Shown: piece after piece, positions 44,164 through 52,736 of the stretch
Numbering within the stretch: the stretch's first letter is position 1
How the letters are laid out: each line of letters opens with the position of its first letter
NCBI RefSeq assembly: GCF_001436215.1
Contig: NZ_AYYP01000072.1
Coordinates: 74,690 to 138,689, forward strand
Length of the DNA stretch: 64,000 nt
Reading direction: 5' to 3'
Source: Ligilactobacillus agilis DSM 20509
GTDB taxonomy: Bacteria > Bacillota > Bacilli > Lactobacillales > Lactobacillaceae
Notes under the pieces: model-generated
Databases searched by the model: none
Seen by the model: the letters and a program-made list of their open reading frames with translations, nothing else
What the model was told of the DNA's origin: nothing
Position numbers and translations under genes: made by a program

Positions 44164-45102
44164 ATGAGAATTTCTAGTAGCATGACTTATACGAACTTCT
44201 TGAATAACTACCAGGTTAACGCCAACACCATGCAAGGCACCTTAGACCAGCTGGCATCTGGTAAGGTGGTTAACAAGGCCTCGGATAACCCCTTGTTAGT
44301 TTCAAAGATTATGGACTCAAAGGTGGCCTTGGCTAACAATGCGGCTTATGCCAACACGATTGCCGACGCCAAGTCCTGGACGGAAAACCAATACAGCGTC
44401 CTAAACCAGGTGACCAAGTCGATGAACCGGATTATCACCTTGATTACCGCTGCGGCCTCTTCAACCAACGGAATTGACGAGTTAACCGCCCACAAGCATG
44501 AAATTAACCAGGATTTACAAAACATTGTCGACTCCTTAAACACCAGTTACGGTGGCAAGTACATCTTTGCCGGCAAGAACACTGACACTAAACCCTTTGA
44601 AATGCAAAAGGATGCAAACGGGGTGTTAACTGGAATTAGTTACGGTGGTACTAAGGACGGCTTACCCCGTGAAATTTCCGCCGGGGTGACGGTTGATCTC
44701 TTTGCCGACGGCAGTAAGTTTATGCAGGTGACCGATAAGGAAGGCCAAACGACTAACTTAACCGATTTTGTGGCTAACTTGATGAACGCATTGGGCAACA
44801 ATCCTAGCCAAAGAATCGATCAAGCTAAGTTAGGAACGGAGCTCTTAAGCCAAGCACAAGCATTTTACGATAACTTCACGACCGTGCAGACGACCGTTAG
44901 TGCTAAGGAGACCCGCTTGCAGGCAGCGGCTAGCCGAAATGAAACTGAAAAGACCAACCTGTCGACCCAGTTATCGGATGAACAAGATGTGGACTACGCC
45001 GAAGCTTACATGCACTACCAAAATCAAATGGTAGCTTATAAGGCCACCTTAGCAGTCGGCACAAAGATTTTACAAACAACTGTCTTGGACTACATGAGAT
45101 AA
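44164..45102 (+). CDS. flgL: Flagellar hook-associated protein FlgL
   Basis: A 312-residue flagellin-like junction protein. The N-terminus RISSSMTYTNFLNNYQ and LASGKVVNKASDNPLLVSKIM match, as does the C-terminal QDVDYAEAYMHYQNQMVAYKATL. It links FlgK to flagellin. Ribosome-binding site is weak (GGGGG), so coupling to flgK is likely. Confidence 0.93.
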   Translation: MRISSSMTYTNFLNNYQVNANTMQGTLDQLASGKVVNKASDNPLLVSKIMDSKVALANNAAYANTIADAKSWTENQYSVLNQVTKSMNRIITLITAAASSTNGIDELTAHKHEINQDLQNIVDSLNTSYGGKYIFAGKNTDTKPFEMQKDANGVLTGISYGGTKDGLPREISAGVTVDLFADGSKFMQVTDKEGQTTNLTDFVANLMNALGNNPSQRIDQAKLGTELLSQAQAFYDNFTTVQTTVSAKETRLQAAASRNETEKTNLSTQLSDEQDVDYAEAYMHYQNQMVAYKATLAVGTKILQTTVLDYMR

Positions 45103-45120
45103 GGTCCGTGATTAGGAAGT

Positions 45121-45163
45121 AAAGGGTAACTTTTCATGGCAACATGAGGGGTTGCCCTTTTTT
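45121..45163 (+). terminator. Terminator after flgL
   Basis: AAAGGGTAAC (45121-45130) pairs with GTTGCCCTTT (45151-45160) with one G-T pair, around an inner TCATG/CATGA hairpin, followed by six T. It may reduce rather than stop transcription into the following fliD genes, since no sigma-28 site follows. Confidence 0.8.
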
Positions 45164-45177
45164 AGTGGGGTGGGCAG

Positions 45178-45636
45178 ATGAATAATTATAATATCGACAG
45201 AGTCGAGCGGGCTGAGCGGATGGTCAATGAGATTGCGGCGGTTGAAAAGATTCAAAAAATTGCCGATAGTCAAAATAACCAGGTCGAAAATCAGCTCCGC
45301 GACGAAGCGGTGGGCGAACAACGTTTAAGTCAACCGCCAATAAAAAAGACTAAAACCCAAAAAAGGCTTAAACATTCAGTGACTTCAACCGATATAGATA
45401 ATGTTGACTTAGATGATGAATTCTTGTTAGAAATCATCAGGCGCTTACGGGACCGGTTTAAGTTAGCGGACTTAGACTTAGACCTCCGGCTAGAAAGAAC
45501 CCTGCCTAGACAAGTAGCCTTATTGGTTAAAAGCAAGCAAGAATTGATCAAAATACTAAGTGTAGCGGAGCTAGTAGCTCTATATCGGCGAGAGAGTTTT
45601 AGTAAACAGGGAATTTCGTTAGACGAGAAAGGATGA
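45178..45636 (+). CDS. Unknown protein between flgL and fliD
   Basis: A 152-residue, highly charged, soluble protein that I do not recognise. Residues 1-75 are polar and helical (RVERAERMVNEIAAVEKIQKI), and the C-terminal half is a compact Leu-rich part (LLEIIRRLRDRFKLADLDLDL). In many Firmicutes fliW, csrA or flaG lie here; no motif of these is seen. The start follows GTGGGGTGGG. It may be a species-specific flagellar regulator or chaperone. Confidence 0.65.
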   Translation: MNNYNIDRVERAERMVNEIAAVEKIQKIADSQNNQVENQLRDEAVGEQRLSQPPIKKTKTQKRLKHSVTSTDIDNVDLDDEFLLEIIRRLRDRFKLADLDLDLRLERTLPRQVALLVKSKQELIKILSVAELVALYRRESFSKQGISLDEKG

Positions 45637-45641
45637 TTTAT

Positions 45642-47267
45642 ATGGCAACCAGTTCAATTTCAGCGGCAACCAGTTCAGCTTTTAGTGCTGCCACTAGTAA
45701 CCTTAACAAAAGCACAACCGACACGGATAAGACAACTAGCAAGTCAAGCCTTACTAAGGCAACCGATGCTAGTATTAAGAACAATTTAGGAAAGTACACT
45801 GGGGTAACCTTAGACGTTATCGACCAGTTGATTGAAGCTGACCCGCTGTCAACTAGAAAGTCGAGCGACGAGGATTTAATTAAGAACTTAAATGAACAAA
45901 CGACCGCTTGGAAAAACATTAGCTCATCTTTGAGTGACTTAAAGACCGCGTTAAATTACTTAAAGGATGACGACCAATACTATACCAAGGCCACCAGCAG
46001 TTCTAACCAAAGCGTGGCGACGATTAGCGCCTCAACCGCCTCAGGAATTGGGACCTACTCAATTAAGGTCAGTCAACTAGCGACTGCCATGAAGATTTAC
46101 GGGGGAGTCCCTGCTGCTTTAGGAACGACCGATGCCGACAGCAGCCAAAAGCTTAACCTAACCGGCTCATTAAACCTGACTTCAAGTGTAGGAACGGCCA
46201 CGTTAAATATTAACGACAGCCAAAACATCAACGACATTGCCACTGCGATTAACAAGTTGACGGTCACAGTCCAAGACGACAAGGGTAAAGACGTCGTTAA
46301 GTCCCTTGGTATCACCGCCACCGTGGTAGCTAACCACTTGGTCTTAAGCTCAGTGGCGACTGGTAAGGACAACACCATTTCGGTTTCTTCCACCGACGGG
46401 ACCGCTGATAGTTTAGGACTAGGGAGCCAAGCTCACAGTGTGGCTGGGCAAGACGCCGTTTATAATATCGACGGTTACGACTTAACCAGTGCCTCTAATA
46501 CGATTACTAACGCCATTAACGGGGCAACGGTTACGCTAACCGGCCTGTCCGCTAAGGAAGCCGACGGGACCTTGGCCGACACGACCTTAAACGTAACCCA
46601 CGATACAACTTACCTCGAAGCCGCGGTAGAAAACTTCGTTAACAAGTACAACGCAACGATGAAGTATCTAAACGAATACACTAAGATTGATACTTCGACC
46701 GAAGACTTAGACGAAAAGCAAAACGGGGTCTTGGAGGATGATAGTGCCGCTAGCCGCTTGAAGTCTGAATTAGCCCGCCTAGCAGTTTCTTTAGGGGTCG
46801 ATACCAACAGCAAGACCGGTGAAAAGATTAATAGCGGACTAACGTCTGGTCAGCTAGGAATCAGTGTCGATCGTGACGGGATTATGAGCATTGACGCTGA
46901 AAAGTTAGCCAAGGCCATCGATAATGGTAACGGGATTGAAACCATCAAGAACTTCTTTTATAATACAACTGGTCGGATTAGCAAGGAAGAACACGGTTAC
47001 GTCACCGGATTTTTAGCAACCATCAAGACTTACACTGAACCCGATTATGTGCATAACACTAAGGGAATCATCAACGATAAGTTAGACATGAACGCAAAGG
47101 AAATCAGTAATTTAAACTCTGACGTAACCGACCTTGAAACCCGGTTAGCTGAAAAGCGGGAAAGCTTGATTAACCAGTATAGTGCGGTTGACGCTGCCAT
47201 GGAAAAAGCCGAGGCCATGCTCAAGCAAATTGATGACTGGTTCAAGACAGACGACAATAACAAATAG
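45642..47267 (+). CDS. fliD: Flagellar filament cap protein FliD
   Basis: A 541-residue cap protein. The N-terminal domain has LGKYTGVTLDVIDQLIEADPLS and LKTALNYLKDDDQYYTKATSS; the C-terminal part ends in a coiled coil (LNSDVTDLETRLAEKRESLINQYSAVDAAMEKA). The ATG at 45642 lies at proper distance from GAGAAAGG; the ATG at 45633 abuts it. Followed by a FliT-like gene and fliS. Confidence 0.93.
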   Translation: MATSSISAATSSAFSAATSNLNKSTTDTDKTTSKSSLTKATDASIKNNLGKYTGVTLDVIDQLIEADPLSTRKSSDEDLIKNLNEQTTAWKNISSSLSDLKTALNYLKDDDQYYTKATSSSNQSVATISASTASGIGTYSIKVSQLATAMKIYGGVPAALGTTDADSSQKLNLTGSLNLTSSVGTATLNINDSQNINDIATAINKLTVTVQDDKGKDVVKSLGITATVVANHLVLSSVATGKDNTISVSSTDGTADSLGLGSQAHSVAGQDAVYNIDGYDLTSASNTITNAINGATVTLTGLSAKEADGTLADTTLNVTHDTTYLEAAVENFVNKYNATMKYLNEYTKIDTSTEDLDEKQNGVLEDDSAASRLKSELARLAVSLGVDTNSKTGEKINSGLTSGQLGISVDRDGIMSIDAEKLAKAIDNGNGIETIKNFFYNTTGRISKEEHGYVTGFLATIKTYTEPDYVHNTKGIINDKLDMNAKEISNLNSDVTDLETRLAEKRESLINQYSAVDAAMEKAEAMLKQIDDWFKTDDNNK

Positions 47268-47283
47268 TAGTCGGAGGTAGCCG

Positions 47284-47592
47284 ATGGATGAACAACAAGC
47301 GGTCAAAGTAATTTTAGCCTCACTAGCCGCTTTTGATGGGAGCGCCCAGATGGCTTTAGAGATTGTTAACCAGCTAGAGCCCTTGTTTGCCCAGCTGCAA
47401 ACTAAGCCACCAAAGCTATCAGAAGCTGAGTTACGCCAATTAGAGGCCGGCTATAACCACCTGCTTGCGGTCTTAGCAGCTGAAAGGCGGAAGTTAAGCA
47501 AGCAGCTAAGCGAACTGAGTGGTCCTAGGCAAAAACGGATCGTCAATGCTTACAGTAAACATCTGAAATCTTCAATGAAAATGACTTTTTAA
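47284..47592 (+). CDS. Small FliT-like flagellar protein
   Basis: A 102-residue helical, Leu/Gln-rich protein between fliD and fliS. FliT, the FliD chaperone, is usually found in this neighbourhood and is similarly small and helical, but similarity is too weak to be sure. Start after GGAGGTAG. Confidence 0.6.
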   Translation: MDEQQAVKVILASLAAFDGSAQMALEIVNQLEPLFAQLQTKPPKLSEAELRQLEAGYNHLLAVLAAERRKLSKQLSELSGPRQKRIVNAYSKHLKSSMKMTF

Positions 47593-47607
47593 GAAAGGAT
47601 AGAACAA

Positions 47608-47988
47608 ATGGTTTATGGATATGGCCCCAAGGCGGGGAAAAATGATTACCTTAAAACGCAAGTCTTTAGCGCAAGTCCAGCTAAGCTGACCTCGATGCTA
47701 TTTGATGGGGCAATCAAGAGTATTAAGTTGGCCAAAATCGCCATTGATCAACGCGATATCGAAAAGGCCCATAACAACATTACGAACGCCGAAAACATCA
47801 TTTACGAATTAGCTAACTCAGTTGACACCAAGGTCGAAAGCGAACTGCCCGGACAGTTGCTATCGCTTTATGACTTCATGAACAGTCAACTCCAGGAAGC
47901 TAATATTAAAAAAGACAAGCAAAAATTAGACCGGGTGTTAGACATGCTCACCACCCTAGCTAACTCTTGGAAAAAGATTGCTGAGTAG
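47608..47988 (+). CDS. fliS: Flagellin export chaperone FliS
   Basis: A 126-residue four-helix protein that binds flagellin C-termini before export. Conserved: YLKTQVFSASPAKLTSMLFDGAIKSIKLAKIAI and AHNNITNAENIIYELANSVD, then LYDFMNSQL. Start after AAGAAAGGA. Confidence 0.94.
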   Translation: MVYGYGPKAGKNDYLKTQVFSASPAKLTSMLFDGAIKSIKLAKIAIDQRDIEKAHNNITNAENIIYELANSVDTKVESELPGQLLSLYDFMNSQLQEANIKKDKQKLDRVLDMLTTLANSWKKIAE

Positions 47989-47999
47989 GGGGAGAAATA

Positions 48000-49031
48000 A
48001 TGTGTAAGATGGACATAGCAATTTGTATTTTAACCAAGGATGAAGACGCTAAATTACGGCGCTGCCTAGACTCTGTTAAAGACGTTGGCGCTGAGTTAAT
48101 CGTTATCGACAGCGGGCAAAACGAAAGCACCAAGGCCTTGTGCCAGGAACTTGCTGCCGAATATCACCCCTATGACTGGGCGGATAACTTTGCCTTAGCC
48201 CGCAACTATGCCCTAGAGCAAACTCTTAGCAACAACATCTACTTCCTGGATAGTGATGAATGGTGGGATGAAGAGGATGTGGGCTTTAACACGTCCCAGT
48301 TACTCAAATACTTTAACCGTCCTGACCTCGCGGAGGCTATTGGGATGGCCACAATCATTAATCACCGTCAAAAAGACGACGGCAGTGAAGAAGAAGTTGG
48401 TCAGTTAAAGCAACGGGCTTTTAATAAGGCTTACTTCCATTACAATAAGGATGTTCGGGTTGACGAAGTTTTAAGTTCAACTTTAGGTTTTGACAGCTTA
48501 GCCTTTAATTTAGCTAACGTAACTAGAGTTCACCACGACGGCTTTTTAACCGCAGAAAGTCGGACTAAAAAGAATGCCCAAAGGCTAGTCTTATCCCTAA
48601 AGGACTTAGAAGACCATCCAGGCGACAGCAAGGCCTTACTAACTTTAGCTGATTGTTACCGTGAAGGCGGTCAGCTGGAAGCGGCTAAGTTAGTCTACGA
48701 CCAAGTTGTCTCAGCAACAACGGGTCGCGACGGGGCAGAACTATACCAAACGGTAGTTGATAGTGAAAATCTCCTGGCAGATTCACCTGATTACCACTTT
48801 ATGGCTGGCGAAATTTATGGGATGTATCATGAAGATGCTAAAGCCCAAGCACATTTCGCTAAGATTTTAGCTTTACAAGATGAGGGCATCGATAGCACCT
48901 ATGTTCCGGTTGCTCATTATTTTATTGGTAAGTTAGCAGAGGCAAAGGGAGACTTTGAAACAGCTAAAAAGCACTATCGGCTAAGCGGTGAATATCCAGA
49001 TGCAATTGATGCCTTAGCGGCAATTTTATAA
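48000..49031 (+). CDS. TPR-linked family 2 glycosyltransferase (1)
   Basis: A 343-residue protein. Residues 1-130 are a GT-A domain with ICILTKDEDAKLRRCLDS, the donor-site DSDE at 84-87 and the group motif YDWADNFALARNY. The C-terminal half has tetratricopeptide-like helices (LLTLADCYREGGQLEAAKLVY; HYFIGKLAEAKGDFETAKKHY). This architecture resembles SunS-like peptide glycosyltransferases. It begins 11 bp after fliS, so it probably modifies a flagellar protein, most likely flagellin. Confidence 0.85.
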   Translation: MCKMDIAICILTKDEDAKLRRCLDSVKDVGAELIVIDSGQNESTKALCQELAAEYHPYDWADNFALARNYALEQTLSNNIYFLDSDEWWDEEDVGFNTSQLLKYFNRPDLAEAIGMATIINHRQKDDGSEEEVGQLKQRAFNKAYFHYNKDVRVDEVLSSTLGFDSLAFNLANVTRVHHDGFLTAESRTKKNAQRLVLSLKDLEDHPGDSKALLTLADCYREGGQLEAAKLVYDQVVSATTGRDGAELYQTVVDSENLLADSPDYHFMAGEIYGMYHEDAKAQAHFAKILALQDEGIDSTYVPVAHYFIGKLAEAKGDFETAKKHYRLSGEYPDAIDALAAIL

Positions 49032-49048
49032 GTAAAGAAGGTAAACTG

Positions 49049-50566
49049 GTGAACACTCGTGATAGTAAGGAAATTCTTAATTTAATTACAACTTTAGAGG
49101 AAGCTAACGCTTACTTAGCCTCAAGCGAAGAAATGAGCCTCGAGCTGTTAGGGCAGGTAATAACCAACTGCTTAACGGCTAGTGACAATATTAGCCAAAC
49201 GCTCCAAACCTTTGGCGAGCTCGACTGGTATCAAGCCGAGTTGGCGGCTTATCAAAGCTTGCTGAAAGACTTTTTAGCAGCCATCAGTCAAGCGGGTGAA
49301 TTAGATTATCCAGCACAAGCAATTGAAGCAAGCTTAACTAAGCTGACCACTAAGTTAAGTGCCAAGCATAAGAAACAGGTGGTCTTTTTACCCTATAAGG
49401 CTTCAATGTGGGATTCATTAGCGTCGATTTACGAAGCAGCTTCAGCAGATCCGAGCTGTGATGCTTACGTAGTGCCAATTCCTTACTTCACTAAGGACGA
49501 GCATGGTAAGTTAAAGGACCTTCATTACGAAGGAAATTTGTTTCCTAAGGAAGTTCCAATCACTTCCTGGCAGGATTATCCTTTAGCAAAAAAGCGGCCA
49601 GACATTATTTATATTCATAATCCTTATGATGATGATAATTTAATCACCACGGTCTTACCTGCCTTTTATACGGATAAGTTGAAGCAGTACACAGACTTAC
49701 TAGTTTATGTACCTTACTTCGTGAGTTTACATGAACGTAAGCACTATGAATACGCCTTAAATAAGGGAATTGAAAATGCTGACGTGGTTTTTATCCAAGA
49801 TGAGGTGGTCAAAGCTGGCTATCAAGGGGCCTGGAAAAAGTTTGCCCAGGAAAATCCGACTTATCCTAAGGAGAGGTTAGAGCAGATCTTAGCTAAGATG
49901 GTGGCTTTAGGAAATCCTAAGTATGATGCCTTAAATAAAACTAACCCAAGTAATTACCCCTTACCTAGTGAATGGAAGAAAAAAATCTACCGGCCAGATG
50001 GAAGTAAGAAAACGGTGGTTTTCTATAATACTACGATTTTAGATTTAAATGCCGCTGAGGGGCAGATGCTTTCTAAGTATGCGGATGTGTTTAATTTCTT
50101 TTGGAAGCATCAGGCTGACTATACCCTCCTATGGCGACCACACCCTCTTTTAGTTGATGCGCTTCGCTCCCAACGACCTGCCTTACTGGCGGACTATTTA
50201 CAGTTAGTAAGGCAATTTAAGGAAAGTCAGCTGGGAATTTATGATGATAGTCCTGATTTTTATTTAGCTTATACTTACGCCGACGCTTTTTATGGCGATA
50301 TGTCAAGTATGGCAGAGTTATTCCGGAAGCTAAATAGACCGGTGATTAAACAAATTCCTACCTATCCAACTGAGCAGGTGCCGGCTGAGTTTGATTTAAA
50401 CTTGGTAAAAGAGCACCTGGCCAAGCAAAAGTGTCTGGCGGAAGGAAAGTTGCCGTTGGCTAAGTTGCCAGCTTGTTTAGCAGCAAATACTCATAGTCAA
50501 AAAACGACAGACTATCATTTTGGTTTAGACATTCATCGTTATGTTATGAATTTAGCTAATAAATAA
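49049..50566 (+). CDS. CDP-glycerol glycerophosphotransferase-like protein
   Basis: A 505-residue protein. The first 120 residues are helical; from about 125 the sequence VVFLPYKASMWDSLASIYEAA, YIHNPYD, ALGNPKYD, YTLLWRPHP and the final YADAFYGDMSSMAEL match the TagF/TarF-type CDP-polyol phosphotransferase fold that adds glycerol phosphate or related units from a CDP donor. The acceptor here is likely a sugar on flagellin (inference from context). GTG start after AAAGAAGG. A terminator follows. Confidence 0.78.
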   Translation: MNTRDSKEILNLITTLEEANAYLASSEEMSLELLGQVITNCLTASDNISQTLQTFGELDWYQAELAAYQSLLKDFLAAISQAGELDYPAQAIEASLTKLTTKLSAKHKKQVVFLPYKASMWDSLASIYEAASADPSCDAYVVPIPYFTKDEHGKLKDLHYEGNLFPKEVPITSWQDYPLAKKRPDIIYIHNPYDDDNLITTVLPAFYTDKLKQYTDLLVYVPYFVSLHERKHYEYALNKGIENADVVFIQDEVVKAGYQGAWKKFAQENPTYPKERLEQILAKMVALGNPKYDALNKTNPSNYPLPSEWKKKIYRPDGSKKTVVFYNTTILDLNAAEGQMLSKYADVFNFFWKHQADYTLLWRPHPLLVDALRSQRPALLADYLQLVRQFKESQLGIYDDSPDFYLAYTYADAFYGDMSSMAELFRKLNRPVIKQIPTYPTEQVPAEFDLNLVKEHLAKQKCLAEGKLPLAKLPACLAANTHSQKTTDYHFGLDIHRYVMNLANK

Positions 50567-50576
50567 CTAAGATTTT

Positions 50577-50608
50577 AAGTGGGCTACATTTCGTGGACCC
50601 ACTTTTTT
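50577..50608 (+). terminator. Terminator between the phosphotransferase and cytidylyltransferase genes
   Basis: AAGTGGG (50577-50583) pairs with CCCACTT (50598-50604), followed by TTTT. No promoter is obvious between it and the next gene at 50626, so readthrough is likely to supply that gene. Confidence 0.75.
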
Positions 50609-50625
50609 AGCGGAAAGGAAGAGTT

Positions 50626-51486
50626 ATGATTTCACGTGCGCAATTCGAACTATTGACCTCCCTAGCAAAAACAGGCCCAATTAAGGTAGAAAAACCCCAA
50701 GCCCAAAGTGTGGCAGAAATTTTGGCAAAGGGATGGTTACTTAAGCGGGATGATTTACTTGAAATAAGTCCGAGCGGGCTTAAAGAACTTGAACCTTACC
50801 AAGTTAAGCAGGCGATTATTATGGCAGCTGGTTTTGGGTCCCGGATGCTGCCAGCCACCAAAGATACACCTAAGCCCTTGGTAGAGGTTAACGGTAGGCG
50901 AATTATCGAGACCTTGTTAGACGCTTTGGTTGCTGCAGAGATTAAAGACATTACTGTCATCGTTGGCTACCAGCGGCAAAAGTTTAAGAGCTTGTTAGCA
51001 AACTACCCCTTTTTAAAATTTGTAACCAATGATGATTACGTCAACTGCAACAATATTTCTTCAATGCTGAAGGTCTTAGACCGCTTAGATCGGGGGACTT
51101 ATATTTGTGAAGCGGACCTATATGTAACTAACCCAGCCATAATCAGCAAGTATCAGTACGACAGTAACATCCTCGGCTATTATTGCCAAGAAACGACTGA
51201 CTGGTGCTTTAAGCTCCAAGCTGGTTACGTGACTGATTATCGGCAAGGCAATACGGATTGTTACAATGAATACGGAATTTCTTACTGGACAAAAGAAGAC
51301 TGTGCCCAGTTAAGGCAGGACTTACCTGCGGTTTACGCTCAGCCAGAGGGTTCCCAGCAATTTTGGGAATCAGTCCCCTTGAAGTGGTGCCAGGCAAACT
51401 ATCAAGTCCGCCTTAGGGAGTGTCAAAAAGAAGACATTGTAGAAATTGACAGCTACCAGGAATTGCTTCAAATTAGACAAAAGTAG
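50626..51486 (+). CDS. LicC-like nucleotidyltransferase with N-terminal winged helix
   Basis: A 286-residue protein. Residues 1-57 look like a winged-helix domain; residues 60-286 are an NTP-transferase domain with IIMAAGFGSRMLPATKDTPKP, VNGRRIIE, CNNISSML and the acidic EADLY and NEYGISYW motifs of the LicC phosphocholine cytidylyltransferase group. It would make a CDP-linked donor from a phosphorylated small molecule. No licA or licB gene is in the window, so choline is not certain. Its neighbours suggest it feeds the phosphotransferase encoded at 49049. Confidence 0.82.
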   Translation: MISRAQFELLTSLAKTGPIKVEKPQAQSVAEILAKGWLLKRDDLLEISPSGLKELEPYQVKQAIIMAAGFGSRMLPATKDTPKPLVEVNGRRIIETLLDALVAAEIKDITVIVGYQRQKFKSLLANYPFLKFVTNDDYVNCNNISSMLKVLDRLDRGTYICEADLYVTNPAIISKYQYDSNILGYYCQETTDWCFKLQAGYVTDYRQGNTDCYNEYGISYWTKEDCAQLRQDLPAVYAQPEGSQQFWESVPLKWCQANYQVRLRECQKEDIVEIDSYQELLQIRQK

Positions 51487-51494
51487 GTGAGCTA

Positions 51495-52574
51495 ATGCAG
51501 GTAACAATTATTGGGGCGGGCAACGTCGGCACCCAACTGGCGGTTCATTACGCTAGTCGGGGAGCCACGGTCAAAATTTACAGTTCTAAGCCCCAACTCT
51601 TCCAAACGGAACTACAAATTATTGATGATGTGGGGACTATCTTAGCTAAGGGCAGTCCTCAGTTGGTGACGGATTCACTAGCAGCGGCCGTTAGTGGTAG
51701 TGAGCTGATTTTAATAACCGTGCCAGCTTTTTTGGTGGACAGGCTTGCTAAAGAACTAATTCCCCACCTAAAGGCCGGCATGAAGGTGGGGTTAATTCCC
51801 GGCAGTGGCGGCGGGGAGCTGGCCTTTAAGGAAGCTTTAGCCAAGGGCGTAGTAATCTTTGGCTTACAACGAGTTCCTAGCGTCGCCCGGTTGAAGGAAT
51901 ATGGGCACATTGTAGTTGCCAGTGGCTACCGACCTAGCCTTCACTTAGCTGCCTTGCCCCAACAAGCAAGTGTTGACTGTTGTCGCTTAATTAGTTGGGG
52001 ATTAGGGATGCCCTGCTATCCGCTTGCTTCTTACCTAAACCTAACTTTAACGCCTTCTAACCCCATCTTACATACCAGTCGCCTGTATCGGCTTTTTAAG
52101 GATTATCGACCAGGTAAAGTTTACAAGCACTTGCCACTTTTTTATGAAGACTGGGATGATGAAACGACTAGATTATTATTTAAATGCGATACCGAGGTCC
52201 AGGCATTATGTCAGCACTTAAGTGAGTTTGATTTAAGTGGGATAAGGTCTCTCAAGGAACACTATGGTCAAGTAGAAGTGGCGGCATTTAGTGCCAAAAT
52301 CCGCTCGATTGCTAGTTTCAAAGGGCTAAAAACCCCGGGGCTAGAAACGGCTGGCGGTTACCTGCCGGATTTTTCTTCCCATTACTTTAGTGCTGACTTT
52401 GCCTTTGGGCTCAAGCTAATCTTACAGGTTGGAAACTTAGCGCAAGTGGCGCTACCAACTTGCCAAATGTTAATGACTTGGTATGAGTCCTTACCACTCA
52501 AGCACCAGGAAGTTTCCTGTGCGCGCTATGGGCTTAACACGCGGGCCGATTTGGTAGCTTTTTACGGTCAATAG
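51495..52574 (+). CDS. Octopine/nopaline dehydrogenase-like oxidoreductase
   Basis: A 359-residue protein. The N-terminal Rossmann fold has IIGAGNVGTQLAVHYASRGA; the segment GLIPGSGGGELAFKEAL resembles the nicotinamide-side loop of the opine dehydrogenase family, and the C-terminal half is helical. Such enzymes reductively join an amino acid and a keto acid or reduce a related carbonyl with NAD(P)H. The start is 8 bp after the cytidylyltransferase, so both belong to one pathway. The substrate is unknown. Confidence 0.75.
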   Translation: MQVTIIGAGNVGTQLAVHYASRGATVKIYSSKPQLFQTELQIIDDVGTILAKGSPQLVTDSLAAAVSGSELILITVPAFLVDRLAKELIPHLKAGMKVGLIPGSGGGELAFKEALAKGVVIFGLQRVPSVARLKEYGHIVVASGYRPSLHLAALPQQASVDCCRLISWGLGMPCYPLASYLNLTLTPSNPILHTSRLYRLFKDYRPGKVYKHLPLFYEDWDDETTRLLFKCDTEVQALCQHLSEFDLSGIRSLKEHYGQVEVAAFSAKIRSIASFKGLKTPGLETAGGYLPDFSSHYFSADFAFGLKLILQVGNLAQVALPTCQMLMTWYESLPLKHQEVSCARYGLNTRADLVAFYGQ

Positions 52575-52587
52575 TATTGGTTTGAAA

Positions 52588-52611
52588 AATTAGTGTATTA
52601 ATGCACTAATT
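52588..52611 (+). terminator. Small hairpin after the dehydrogenase gene
   Basis: AATTAGTG (52588-52595) pairs with CACTAATT (52604-52611) around an 8-base loop. There is no T-run, so it may be only a structural element; the strong terminator follows at 52687. Confidence 0.4.
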
Positions 52612-52686
52612 CGGTGTCAGTGTAAACTTAGATTTATTCTCTTGCTTAGGCTGAAAAGCAACTGCTTTACGTCCATCTGTAATAAA

Positions 52687-52735
52687 AAAACAGCCTCGAA
52701 TTGAGTTTGAGTTCAATTCGAGGCTGTTTTTATGG
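52687..52735. terminator. Bidirectional terminator
   Basis: An 18-bp perfect stem (52687-52704 with 52713-52730) with an 8-base loop, A-run on the left and T-run on the right. It separates the plus-strand glycan triad from the minus-strand membrane protein, which ends at 52737. Confidence 0.92.
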
Positions 52736-52736
52736 C

